Positions 1 to 6,554 of a DNA stretch of 10,558 nt are shown here, one piece after another; the stretch's first letter is position 1, and each line of letters starts with the position of its first letter. Position numbers and translations under genes: made by a program. This stretch comes from Chloroflexota bacterium (GTDB lineage Bacteria > Chloroflexota > Ktedonobacteria > Ktedonobacterales > Ktedonobacteraceae): positions 1 to 10,558 of the forward strand of contig CADDYT010000190.1 in NCBI GenBank assembly GCA_902810755.1, given 5' to 3'. The notes below the pieces were generated by a model. That model did no database searches. It worked only from the letters and a program-made list of their open reading frames with translations, and was not told where the DNA came from.

Positions 1-2642
1 ATCAGGCCGAGGGCGATGAGGCCGCTGACGCCGAAGGAGGTGTGGAAGACGAACTGGCCCAGCAGGCTCGTCGCCAGCGTCACCAGCAGCATAGCGAGCA
101 GCGCGCCCGCGCCGCCGATCACGCCGTTCTCAATCAACACTTCACTGAGAATCGAGCGGCTGGTGTAGCCGACCGATTTGAGGATGCCCAGTTCGCGCCT
201 GCGTTCCAGCATCGCCAGGGCCACCGCGTTGGCGATGATGATGACACCGGCCAGCAGGGAGAGCGAGGCAATGGCGATCAGCGTCAGCAGCATATCATTG
301 AGGATCTGGTTGATGAAGTCGCCAATATTTGCCAGGTTGAGGACCGAGGCGTTGGGCGTCAGTTTGCCGATGTCTCCCACCGCCTTGTTCACCTTGCTGG
401 TATCGATCTTCATATAGAAAATCGTCTGCCCCGTCCCGTTCGGCGAAAGGTCTGTCACCGTATTGGCCGTGCCGAGCATGGGTTCAAGGTTGCTGCCAAA
501 GCCCTTTTCACGGTAAAAGCCCACGACGGTCAGCGTGCGCGTGACTTTGCCGTCCTGGCTGGCGACGGTAATCGTGCTGCCCAGTTTGAGCGCGTGTTGC
601 AGCGGGTCGGTATGCGCCACCTCCCAGGCGATCAGCACGTTGTTCGTTCCGGCGTCGCTGGCATTCAGGTTGCGCCCCTGAACAATCGTCAAATCCTGCG
701 TGGAGGGCAACTGGTTATGTCCTACATCATAGCCCTCGATGCCGCTGAGGAAGTAGAGCGCAGCGCGGCCCAGATTGCTTGCTGATGGCTGCGCATTCCC
801 CTTTGGCAAAAGCGTCGCGACAGGCTGATCGCCGACGGCTACCGGCACCGTGCTGGCAATCACATGCTGCGTGGACTTTTGCAGGCCCGTAATCGAGTTC
901 ATGTGCGCTTCCAGCTTCGCGGCATCGCTGTTGGAGGTAATCGTGATGACGTTGAAGGTCAGGCTCTGGGCCAGCGTGTTGTTGATCTTATCGCGCAGGT
1001 CCTGACCAAGCACGAGGATCAGGCCAATGGTAAAGACGCCGACGAAGAGGGCCAGCATGGTGGTCGTGGTGCGCGCCTTCTGCCGCCCGATGTTGCGCAG
1101 CGCCATCTTCGCATTGGATTTCCACGAGCGCGGCAGCACGACAATCACGATGCCGAGCAGCGAGAGGGCCAGCAGCAGCGCGCCAAACGGCGGCAAGGCC
1201 AGCAAGAGCAACACCGAAATCGCCACCGCCGCCAGCACCAGCGCCAGGTAGCCAGGACTGAACCGCTCAGGCACGGGCAACACACTGATGACGAAGACCA
1301 CCAGGCCAAAGAAGACACTCAGAATGCCCAGGAAGATGAACGCGCCGTAGACCGCGCCAATGCCCAGGGCAGTATTGCCCAGAATGATGACCGCCATCAC
1401 GCAGAACAGCACCGAGAGCAGCAGCAACAGGCCAATGGTCAGCAGAATGCCGCCGACGCCGCGCCCTTCAGGCAGTTCGCGAATCACGTTGAGGGGGCGA
1501 ATGTTCGCCGCCTGCACAATCGGCATCAGGCCAAAGATCAGCGCGGTGAAGAGGCCAATCACGACGCCGCCCACGATGGTAAACGGGTCAAGCACAAAGG
1601 GAATGTTCAACTGGAAAAGTTGCTGCACCAGATTGCGCACGAGATAGCTGACGCCGATGGCCGCGCCCGCGCCAATGGCCCCGCCAATCAGGCCCAGCAG
1701 GCCGGTCTCCAGCCCGAAAAGCAGGTAGAGGTCGATGCGCCGGTAGCCTGTCGTCTTGAGCATAGCGATTTCGGTCTTGCGCCGCGACAGCAGCACCTGC
1801 ATGGTGTTGATGATGCCGACGCCGCCAATTAGCAGGGCCAGCAGGCCGGCGATTTCCAGAAATTGCTTGATGTAATCCACCTGCTGCTGGTTGTTTTTCA
1901 GCGCGTCAGCCGCCGTCTGCGTGCGTGCCACCGGGAAATGATCCTGAATGGCCTTCACCGCCTGATCGGTATGCGCCTGATCGACGGTGGTGATGTCTAC
2001 CGTATCATAGAGAACCGTCAGTTTCGGATTGGCCGCGTAATAATCGTTGCTGGCGATCAGCATGGTGCCGCTGGACTGCGCCAGCGCGCCATCGTCCTTC
2101 ACGATGGCGGCAATTTTGACCGGAATGCTCACGCCGCCATTGTTCTGAGTGGTGATATGCATATCAAAGCTATCGCCGAGCTTCTTGTTATATTGATCGA
2201 TAAAGGACTGGTCAACGATGACCTGATTATTGCCGAGCGAGCTGGCAATCGTGCCACTCTGCGGATTGACGAAGGTTGGCGGCGTCACCACCGGAAAGGT
2301 TGATGGGTTGACGACCATGACGTTGAACGATTGCGTGAGCGAGGCTGTCAGGCTCAGCGAGCCGTTCACGGTCGAGAGGGCAGTGTAATTGGTGATGGTG
2401 CCGTTATTTTTGAGCTGGTCAAAGAAGGCCAGGTCGCTCTGCTTGAGCGGCTCCGTCTGCGCCGAGACGGCGATATCGCCGCCGTTGGCGTCGCGCACGT
2501 TGCTGGTAAAGGCGTTGTTAATCATCAGGCCCACCAGTTGCAGGGCGACAATCGCCATCACGCCGACGGCCACGCAGAAGAGGGCCAGCAGCGTGCGCTG
2601 CCCTCCACGCAGCAGCGAGCGCGAGGTATAGTTGAAGTACAT
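1..2642 (-). CDS. Large FtsX-like ABC transporter permease, two FtsX modules (C-terminus cut by window edge)
   Basis: The membrane subunit of a MacB/LolCE-type ABC system, read by translating the minus strand: 880 codons are open from the ATG at 2642 to the window edge, with no stop. Module 1 has a membrane segment near residues 17-42, a large extracytoplasmic domain (about 43-260) and membrane segments near 262-285, 305-335 and 355-378. A hydrophobic middle (about 398-503) holds several further segments. Module 2 starts with a segment near 527-546, then a second extracytoplasmic domain (about 547-780), then segments near 785-810 and 840-862. After the second segment of each module comes the typical FtsX coupling helix: RRKTEIAMLKTTGYRRIDL (287-305) and ERRRELGILKSVGY (813-826). 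The start lies 8 bases after the ATPase stop, and the closest GGAGGA (2662-2667) is 19 bases upstream, so translation is probably coupled to the ATPase gene. Probably only the last membrane segment is missing. Family is well supported; the substrate cannot be told. Confidence 0.93.
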   Translation of the reverse strand, partial: MYFNYTSRSLLRGGQRTLLALFCVAVGVMAIVALQLVGLMINNAFTSNVRDANGGDIAVSAQTEPLKQSDLAFFDQLKNNGTITNYTALSTVNGSLSLTASLTQSFNVMVVNPSTFPVVTPPTFVNPQSGTIASSLGNNQVIVDQSFIDQYNKKLGDSFDMHITTQNNGGVSIPVKIAAIVKDDGALAQSSGTMLIASNDYYAANPKLTVLYDTVDITTVDQAHTDQAVKAIQDHFPVARTQTAADALKNNQQQVDYIKQFLEIAGLLALLIGGVGIINTMQVLLSRRKTEIAMLKTTGYRRIDLYLLFGLETGLLGLIGGAIGAGAAIGVSYLVRNLVQQLFQLNIPFVLDPFTIVGGVVIGLFTALIFGLMPIVQAANIRPLNVIRELPEGRGVGGILLTIGLLLLLSVLFCVMAVIILGNTALGIGAVYGAFIFLGILSVFFGLVVFVISVLPVPERFSPGYLALVLAAVAISVLLLLALPPFGALLLALSLLGIVIVVLPRSWKSNAKMALRNIGRQKARTTTTMLALFVGVFTIGLILVLGQDLRDKINNTLAQSLTFNVITITSNSDAAKLEAHMNSITGLQKSTQHVIASTVPVAVGDQPVATLLPKGNAQPSASNLGRAALYFLSGIEGYDVGHNQLPSTQDLTIVQGRNLNASDAGTNNVLIAWEVAHTDPLQHALKLGSTITVASQDGKVTRTLTVVGFYREKGFGSNLEPMLGTANTVTDLSPNGTGQTIFYMKIDTSKVNKAVGDIGKLTPNASVLNLANIGDFINQILNDMLLTLIAIASLSLLAGVIIIANAVALAMLERRRELGILKSVGYTSRSILSEVLIENGVIGGAGALLAMLLVTLATSLLGQFVFHTSFGVSGLIALGL

Positions 2643-2650
2643 CGAGGCTT

Positions 2651-3412
2651 TCACTGCGCAGTCCTCCCGGCGTTGCTCTCGATACCCGCAATCAGGCCAT
2701 CAACGATGCGAATAGAGCGGTCGGCATGCGAGGCGACCACCGGGTCGTGCGTGGCGATGATGAAGGTTTTGCCCGTCTGGGCGCGCAGGTAGGCAATGAG
2801 TTTGAGGATATTTTCGCCATTTTTCGCGTCCAGATTGCCCGTCGGCTCGTCGGCGATGACAAAGGCCGGGTCGGTTGCCAGCGCCCGCGCAATGGCGACG
2901 CGCTGCTGCTCGCCGCCGGAAAGCTGGTTGGGCCGGTGTCCGAGCCGGTGTGACAAACCCACAAGTTCGAGCAATTCCTTCGCCCGGCCAGATGGCGAGC
3001 CAGCGTGCTTGCCCACATACAACGGCACCTCAACATTTTCCTGCGCCGTCAGCGTGGGAATCAGATTAAACGCCTGAAATACCATGCCGATCTTGTTGTT
3101 GCGCACAGCAGCCAGCTGCCCCTCGCTCATGCGCGTAATATCCACGCCATCGATCAGCACCTGCCCCGTCGTCGGATTGTCCAGCCCGGCGATAATACCC
3201 AGCAGCGTACTCTTGCCAGAGCCAGACGGCCCGACAATGGAGACAAACTCACCGCCAGCAATCTGGAAGCTGATGCCCTTGAGAATATCGATGCGTTCGC
3301 GTCCCAGCGGCAAACTCTTCGTAATGTCGCGCACATCCATCACCACGCGCCGCTCGCGCTCCCGCGTTGGGATATTGGTACCAGTACCCTCTACCGTTTT
3401 GATTTCATCCAT
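2651..3412 (-). CDS. ABC transporter ATP-binding protein, MacB/LolD type
   Basis: Cytoplasmic ATPase that powers the adjoining FtsX-like permease, 253 residues. All nucleotide-binding motifs are intact: Walker [10 protein letters not shown] (61-69), Q-loop Gln113 in [17 protein letters not shown], signature LSGGEQQR (164-171), Walker B VIADEP (185-190), D-loop NLDA (193-196) and switch His222 in ATHD. The phrase ADEPTGNLD and the total length are typical of the MacB/LolD/FtsE group. The first roughly 22 residues are a charged extension (TRERERR) ahead of the usual domain start; Met25 is an alternative start, but the ATG at 3412 has AAGGA (3419-3423) six bases upstream and is preferred. It is first in a two-gene unit and its stop is 8 bases before the permease start. 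MacB exports peptides, antibiotics or toxins and LolD releases lipoproteins; sequence alone does not decide between such roles. Confidence 0.96.
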   Translation of the reverse strand: MDEIKTVEGTGTNIPTRERERRVVMDVRDITKSLPLGRERIDILKGISFQIAGGEFVSIVGPSGSGKSTLLGIIAGLDNPTTGQVLIDGVDITRMSEGQLAAVRNNKIGMVFQAFNLIPTLTAQENVEVPLYVGKHAGSPSGRAKELLELVGLSHRLGHRPNQLSGGEQQRVAIARALATDPAFVIADEPTGNLDAKNGENILKLIAYLRAQTGKTFIIATHDPVVASHADRSIRIVDGLIAGIESNAGRTAQ

Positions 3413-3418
3413 GACCTG

Positions 3419-3423
3419 TCCTT
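3419..3423 (-). promoter_or_regulatory. Ribosome binding site of the ABC ATPase gene
   Basis: AAGGA on the minus strand, six bases before the ATG at 3412. It supports the longer start over the internal Met25. Confidence 0.7.
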
Positions 3424-3795
3424 AAACTCCTTCTCTTTCTCTCATATGCGTTCGTGCGTTCATTCAGGTTTTATTTGCCACGAGAAAAAGGCAAAAAAAT
3501 ATTTCTCACCGCTTAAAGGCTCTTGCCCTAAACCAATGAGCCAGAACAAAAGAGGCCTTATTCTTAATTGCGCTGTATCCACCTTCATGTACGCCTGTAA
3601 GGAATAAATGTTGTATCCTGCTCATCTAAATAACGTTTCAAGGTTCAAATAGAGATGATCTTGCTGAAGTGTTCCAGAGAACAAATATCAAAATGTCTAT
3701 TTTATTTAAATCAGGGCTAAAAAATGGAAACAAAGTTATTAACGCAATTTCAACCATCAAATTCTCAACTGCAACAAATTTCCTATTTAAAAGTA
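3424..3795. other. Non-coding AT-rich stretch between divergent genes
   Basis: No convincing gene is seen on either strand. It must hold the promoter of the minus-strand ABC unit, but I found no clear -35/-10 pair for it. It contains a 6-bp inverted repeat GAGAAA/TTTCTC (3482-3487 and 3502-3507), a weak GGCTC/GAGCC pair (3518-3522 and 3538-3542), and one copy of the 12-mer CAAGGTTCAAAT (3639-3650) that recurs after the first islet gene. Composition drops sharply here: 17 of 60 bases at 3721-3780 are G or C, against 41 of 60 at 1141-1200 in the permease gene. Confidence 0.6.
3639..3650 (+). repeat. 12-bp repeat CAAGGTTCAAAT, copy 1
   Basis: Identical to 4466-4477. The core CAAGGTTCAA also occurs inverted at 4572-4581. 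The function is unknown. Confidence 0.6.
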
Positions 3796-3824
3796 TTGAC
3801 TTTTGGAAGATATTAGATTAATAT
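3796..3824 (+). promoter_or_regulatory. Sigma70-type promoter candidate, first islet gene
   Basis: TTGACT (3796-3801), a 17-base spacer, then TAATAT (3819-3824). Both hexamers are close to consensus and the spacing is ideal, within very AT-rich DNA. Transcription would start near 3831, leaving a leader of roughly 240 bases before the ATG at 4074. It is the best plus-strand promoter match I found in the islet. AT-rich DNA does raise the chance of false matches. Confidence 0.5.
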
Positions 3825-3842
3825 TCTCTTAGAAGGATTTTG

Positions 3843-3914
3843 ATGAGGCTTTTCACAGGTTGCTCTTACTTCTTGATACTTCTAGTGGCTAACCAAGCAA
3901 TGCACTGCTTGTAG
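3843..3914 (+). CDS. Possible 23-residue hydrophobic peptide (leader peptide or small protein)
   Basis: A short open frame, ATG at 3843 to TAG at 3912-3914. AGAAGG (3831-3836) lies six bases before the start, and the promoter candidate at 3796-3824 sits just upstream. The peptide begins MRLFTGCSYF, has a hydrophobic core FLILLVA and ends NQAMHCL, so it could be a tiny membrane peptide. The predicted transcript start (about 3831) would leave only about 12 bases of leader, which is short but usable. It lies ahead of the alternative hairpins at 3981-4021, an order that recalls leader-peptide control, but no run of one regulatory codon is visible. Such short frames arise by chance, so this is a candidate only. 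Confidence 0.25.
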   Translation: MRLFTGCSYFLILLVANQAMHCL

Positions 3915-3980
3915 AGCGGTGTTATTTATTCTTAGTCAAGATGAGCATTCATGTGAAAGACTCGGTAAATCCTCTTCCCA

Positions 3981-4021
3981 CACATCTGTTAGTGCCAAAG
4001 ATGTGATTATTTCATCACATC
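3981..4021 (+). promoter_or_regulatory. Overlapping inverted repeats: operator array or alternative leader hairpins
   Basis: CACATCT (3981-3987) pairs perfectly with AGATGTG (3999-4005) across an 11-base loop. GATGTGAT (4000-4007) pairs perfectly with ATCACATC (4014-4021) across a 6-base loop. The two stems share the GATGTG segment and cannot form together. As DNA, the second is a near-perfect palindrome with TGTGA and TCACA half-sites eight bases apart; canonical CRP sites have six, so it is not a standard CRP site. It lies 52 bases before the ATG at 4074, inside the predicted leader. No T-run follows either stem, so neither looks like an intrinsic terminator. Confidence 0.45.
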
Positions 4022-4061
4022 AAATTCGGAGTTCTTGTCGAGACCATGTTCTCCAAGTAAG

Positions 4062-4069
4062 AAAGGTGG
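4062..4069 (+). promoter_or_regulatory. Ribosome binding site that fixes the start at 4074
   Basis: AAAGGTGG, with AAAGG seven bases before the ATG at 4074. The frame is open further upstream, to an ATG at 4035, but that start has no ribosome binding site and would put 13 polar residues before the signal peptide. Confidence 0.75.
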
Positions 4070-4073
4070 AACC

Positions 4074-4454
4074 ATGAACAGAGTTCGTTTCCTCGCTGTA
4101 GCCGTTGCTCTTACTCTCTGTGCCTTCGCATTTCTGCTTTCTCCCTTCACACCCGCCGCTAGCGCAGCCAGCATTATAAAGCATTCACCTCAAAACGCTA
4201 CAACCCACGTTCCCCACGATGCAAATGCAGTTCCCTGTTGGTTTTATCACAGTGTTGGAATCTTTAACAATACAGGGGAGTTGTGCTTTGTGAATTCAGG
4301 TTCTTTGGATGTCAAGATATATAGCGTGTATGAGGTAGACAACAGTGGTTACTTTTATATGAGTATGGTCTGTGATGGCAAGTACATAATCGTTCAAGGG
4401 CAGTACGACTGGAAAGGACACTGCAACGAAATTACGAGCATATACATAGATTAG
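4074..4454 (+). CDS. Small secreted four-cysteine protein, possibly beta/gamma-crystallin-like
   Basis: 126 residues. A clear Sec signal peptide (MNRVRFLAV, then a hydrophobic core) ends in an AxA-type site near residues 29-32 (AASAAS), leaving a mature protein of about 94 residues with Cys55, Cys71, Cys100 and Cys117, enough for two disulfides. The mature part is rich in Tyr, Val and Ile in alternating patterns that suggest a beta-sandwich: GELCFVN, VKIYSVYEVDNSGYFYM and a final strand CNEITSIYI. That last string resembles the (N/D)(N/D)xx(S/T)S calcium clamp of beta/gamma-crystallins with the first position replaced by Cys. Bacterial secreted proteins of this fold include the Streptomyces killer-toxin-like protein and the I36-family metalloproteinase inhibitor SMPI. 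The family link is from memory of motifs and is weak; exported small protein is secure. It has its own leader and precedes a metalloprotease gene by 254 bases. Confidence 0.8.
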   Translation: MNRVRFLAVAVALTLCAFAFLLSPFTPAASAASIIKHSPQNATTHVPHDANAVPCWFYHSVGIFNNTGELCFVNSGSLDVKIYSVYEVDNSGYFYMSMVCDGKYIIVQGQYDWKGHCNEITSIYID

Positions 4455-4463
4455 CCCGGTAAA

Positions 4464-4475
4464 GGCAAGGTTCAA
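4464..4475 (+). repeat. Left arm of 12-bp inverted repeat GGCAAGGTTCAA
   Basis: A perfect reverse complement of 4572-4583, with 96 bases between the arms. It also overlaps direct copy 2 of the 12-mer CAAGGTTCAAAT (4466-4477). It lies just after the stop codon at 4454. Confidence 0.6.
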
Positions 4476-4561
4476 ATGGGCTCGGCAATTTCCAAGTAGT
4501 CTGAATAACGCAAAGAGTCTTACGAAGCCGAATGAGAGTCTAGATCTGACTATCTAAACTG

Positions 4562-4583
4562 TCAAGTTTGCTTGAACCTTGCC
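4562..4583 (+). repeat. Right arm of 12-bp inverted repeat with a small hairpin
   Basis: TTGAACCTTGCC (4572-4583) is the reverse complement of 4464-4475. It overlaps a local stem TCAAG-TTTG-CTTGA (4562-4575). The two pairings compete. No T-run follows, so it is not a convincing terminator. Confidence 0.45.
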
Positions 4584-4658
4584 CCTGATACGCTTTTCAC
4601 TGGCCTCTTCCAAGTGTCTTGTAAAGCGAATCCTGTAGCGGCTATCCCGTACATAGTA

Positions 4659-4690
4659 CCGTTTTCGAACGGAAACCTACTTACAGGTTT
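4659..4690 (+). other. Two adjacent small hairpins before the protease start
   Basis: CCGTT-TTCG-AACGG (4659-4672) has a UUCG tetraloop and is directly followed by AAACCT-ACTTAC-AGGTTT (4673-4690). Together they form two abutting stems ending six bases before the ribosome binding site of the metalloprotease gene. They could stabilise an mRNA 5' end or tune translation. Only TTTT follows the second stem, so termination would be poor. Confidence 0.4.
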
Positions 4691-4695
4691 TAGTG

Positions 4696-4700
4696 AAAGG
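4696..4700 (+). promoter_or_regulatory. Ribosome binding site that fixes a GTG start at 4709
   Basis: AAAGG, eight bases before GTG at 4709. The in-frame GTG at 4700 overlaps this site and so is unlikely to be the start. Confidence 0.7.
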
Positions 4701-4708
4701 TGCATCCC

Positions 4709-5449
4709 GTGAAAACATGGGTAGTGGGATATCTTCCACAAGTCTTCGTGACGATACTATTTCCTCTCTTGCTCATTTTAGGATTGGTACGTCCAGTGTT
4801 TGCATGGACGCAGTTAGAGAATAACTATCCCAACGTTCCCCCATACTGTGGAGGAAGTTCAAGCTTGCCCTGTCTTTACTGGGCTGAACCACACAACTCG
4901 AGTGTGAATCTCTACTTCTATATCGATCCCTCGCTGTACCCAGCACAGCATGGATTTGATTTTCGTACTTCCATTGGAAATGCATTTGGGTATTACAACA
5001 ATGTAACTGCATGGAATCCTTATATGTATACTTGCTATGGGGGGCCATGCGCCAATAATGCGGTAGGGAGCTACGAAGCGGGTAGTACAAGCGACCCAAC
5101 CTGGATTTGTGGAAGTAGCATTGTATATGCGTTTACAGCCTTCCCCACTTTGGGCAACGTGGAACACTCAGGTAGCTTGTATTATCAGTTCATTGAGGCA
5201 ACTGATACTCAGTTCAACCCGGAACCCTACTTCTATTGGAACACCTCCTTACTTTGGGGAGGAAACTGTAGCCACTACGATGCTGATGCTCGAAAAGTGG
5301 TAACACACGAAACTGGACACGTCATTGGACTTGGTCACACAGGCCATGTTGCTGTCATGCATCAGGGTCCAGAAAACTTCTACACACTCCAACCGGATGA
5401 TATTTCTGGAATTCAGTCCATTTATAATGGCAGTTCACCTTCAAGTTAG
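4709..5449 (+). CDS. Secreted matrixin-like zinc metalloprotease (M10-type)
   Basis: 246 residues from a GTG start. An N-terminal hydrophobic segment (about residues 10-28, then RPVFAW) is a signal peptide or membrane anchor. The zinc site is HETGHVIGLGH (200-210): His200, Glu201 as the catalytic base, His204 and His210. The Met-turn follows unusually soon, at Met217 (AVMHQG). LQPDDISGIQSIYNG (227-241) matches the conserved end of matrixin catalytic domains. Six cysteines in the mature part (47, 55, 109, 114, 134, 187) suggest a disulfide-stabilised extracellular enzyme. There is no hemopexin or binding domain, and no standard PRCGxPD cysteine switch; PPYCGG (45-50) near the mature N-terminus is at most a degenerate echo. 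Likely role is extracellular protein cleavage. The metzincin class is well supported; the exact family and substrate are not. Confidence 0.9.
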   Translation: MKTWVVGYLPQVFVTILFPLLLILGLVRPVFAWTQLENNYPNVPPYCGGSSSLPCLYWAEPHNSSVNLYFYIDPSLYPAQHGFDFRTSIGNAFGYYNNVTAWNPYMYTCYGGPCANNAVGSYEAGSTSDPTWICGSSIVYAFTAFPTLGNVEHSGSLYYQFIEATDTQFNPEPYFYWNTSLLWGGNCSHYDADARKVVTHETGHVIGLGHTGHVAVMHQGPENFYTLQPDDISGIQSIYNGSSPSS

Positions 5450-5600
5450 AAAGTAGGTATTAGAGAAAATATATTGGAAGCCGTGCATAAGAGCCTTGTG
5501 CTTGCGAGCGGGATTCTCTTCAGAAATAGGCGGCGTCTAGCGTCAGACAGCATTTTTCCATGAGGAGAAATCTGTAGAGATTCGCAGAATTGTGGAAGTA

Positions 5601-5606
5601 AAGGAG
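5601..5606 (+). promoter_or_regulatory. Ribosome binding site for the exported paralogue A
   Basis: AAGGAG, seven bases before the ATG at 5614. It is the strongest site in the islet. Confidence 0.75.
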
Positions 5607-5613
5607 AAAGTCC

Positions 5614-6306
5614 ATGAAACATCGTAGCATATTCGCCGCTTACCTTACTGGCGCACTATTGGTTGTTTTCGTTACAATCCTGGCTGCTGGATATGGGCAA
5701 ACAATTCAGGCTTCTCCGGCATTTCCTGCCTCACGAGGTACTCCAATACCTTATACACCTCATCCCACTGATGGCCCTATCCATACAGTCATTGAAGTTG
5801 ATGGTATCGCAGTACCACTCAATACAGCCTGCCGCAATCAGGGATTTGCTGCACCGCACCTGATCATAGATGCAACTACTGCAAGTACGCCACTGGCAAG
5901 CCACTGGAACACCCCTGATGGGCTGAAGCCAGCAAACTTCTCAAAGCAGCATGCCTCTCCCTTTAGCATCGTGACACCACTGCGATTTACACAAATGCAT
6001 ATCGTTGCAGATGAACGAAAAGAACCCACCAGCGAGATAGTGACACTCGGTGGCCAGGTGGGACAGGATCAGATTGTGGTAATCGGCTTGTATCCTCACC
6101 TCATACCCAGCCAACACTACCTCCTCTTCCTTGATCCTGGGATAATAGCAGGGCAACTCTTTGTAACGGAGGCGTTCCGTGTGATTGGGACAGACACCGT
6201 AGTGGCGCAGGAACCACTGGTGGAGCAGGGGCAGGTGACACAACCGCAAGTGACCATGTCACTTACAAAAGTTGAGGCACAACTGCATACAGCTTGCCAC
6301 TTGTAA
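5614..6306 (+). CDS. Secreted protein of unknown function, paralogue A (GGQVGQDQ motif)
   Basis: 230 residues. The N-terminus MKHRSIFAAY plus a hydrophobic core to about residue 26 is a Sec signal; cleavage is likely near QASPAFPA (32-39), and no lipobox is present. The rest has no domain I can name. Marks that can be followed are Cys73 (LNTAC), WNTPDGLKP (98-106), VTLGGQVGQDQ (143-153), a hydrophobic strand SQHYLLFLDPG (166-176) and Cys228 three residues from the end. The same marks, in the same order and nearly the same spacing, occur in the protein encoded at 6555-7265, so the two are diverged paralogues. The paired cysteines near 73 and the C-terminus suggest a conserved disulfide. The upstream gap of 164 bases shows no clear promoter or terminator, so readthrough from the protease gene is possible. 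Function unknown. Confidence 0.85.
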   Translation: MKHRSIFAAYLTGALLVVFVTILAAGYGQTIQASPAFPASRGTPIPYTPHPTDGPIHTVIEVDGIAVPLNTACRNQGFAAPHLIIDATTASTPLASHWNTPDGLKPANFSKQHASPFSIVTPLRFTQMHIVADERKEPTSEIVTLGGQVGQDQIVVIGLYPHLIPSQHYLLFLDPGIIAGQLFVTEAFRVIGTDTVVAQEPLVEQGQVTQPQVTMSLTKVEAQLHTACHL

Positions 6307-6514
6307 CATATTCTCATTACAAAGAAATAGCCGGGCTGCTTTACCTCACAACGCGGGTCAATGCCTAGATGAGTGTGAAGCAGCTCTACTTCCCCCAAAA
6401 GGAACTCGATTTCACTATGCTATATTGCCTGAATGTATCTCATATCTCGAAAGTGGTACAAGATTTACCAAAGTGGATCATTCTTGACAATATACAAAAT
6501 CATTGGGCAAGGAG

Positions 6515-6520
6515 TATAAT
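6515..6520 (+). promoter_or_regulatory. Perfect -10 hexamer TATAAT upstream of the lipoprotein gene
   Basis: TATAAT 34 bases before the ATG at 6555. A perfect TTGACA sits at 6484-6489, but the spacer is 25 bases, far beyond the 16-19 that sigma70-type polymerase accepts. No good -35 lies at normal spacing and there is no TGn extension. The -10 may work with an activator, or the match may be by chance. Confidence 0.35.
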
Positions 6521-6554
6521 GTAAAGAGGTTGGGATCCTCATAAAAGAGGTACC

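Noticed and set aside
42..2303. Long plus-strand frames rich in Arg, Gln and His
   Set aside because: They lie opposite the minus-strand permease, whose 880 codons read through as a coherent membrane protein. Their Gln/Arg/His-rich composition is typical of the complement of GC-rich coding DNA.
3005..3607. A 200-codon plus-strand frame across the ATPase gene into the intergenic region
   Set aside because: It is antisense to intact Walker and signature motifs, has no ribosome binding site, and its protein has no recognisable features.
4000..4021. CRP binding site
   Set aside because: TGTGA and TCACA are present but eight bases apart, not six, so it was not called a CRP site; it was kept as an unassigned palindrome.
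4035..4073. Longer start for the small secreted protein
   Set aside because: It would add 13 polar residues before the signal peptide and has no ribosome binding site, while 4074 has AAAGGTGG at good spacing.
6272..6487. A 71-codon plus-strand frame between the two paralogues
   Set aside because: It overlaps the end of paralogue A out of frame, has no ribosome binding site, and shows no protein character.
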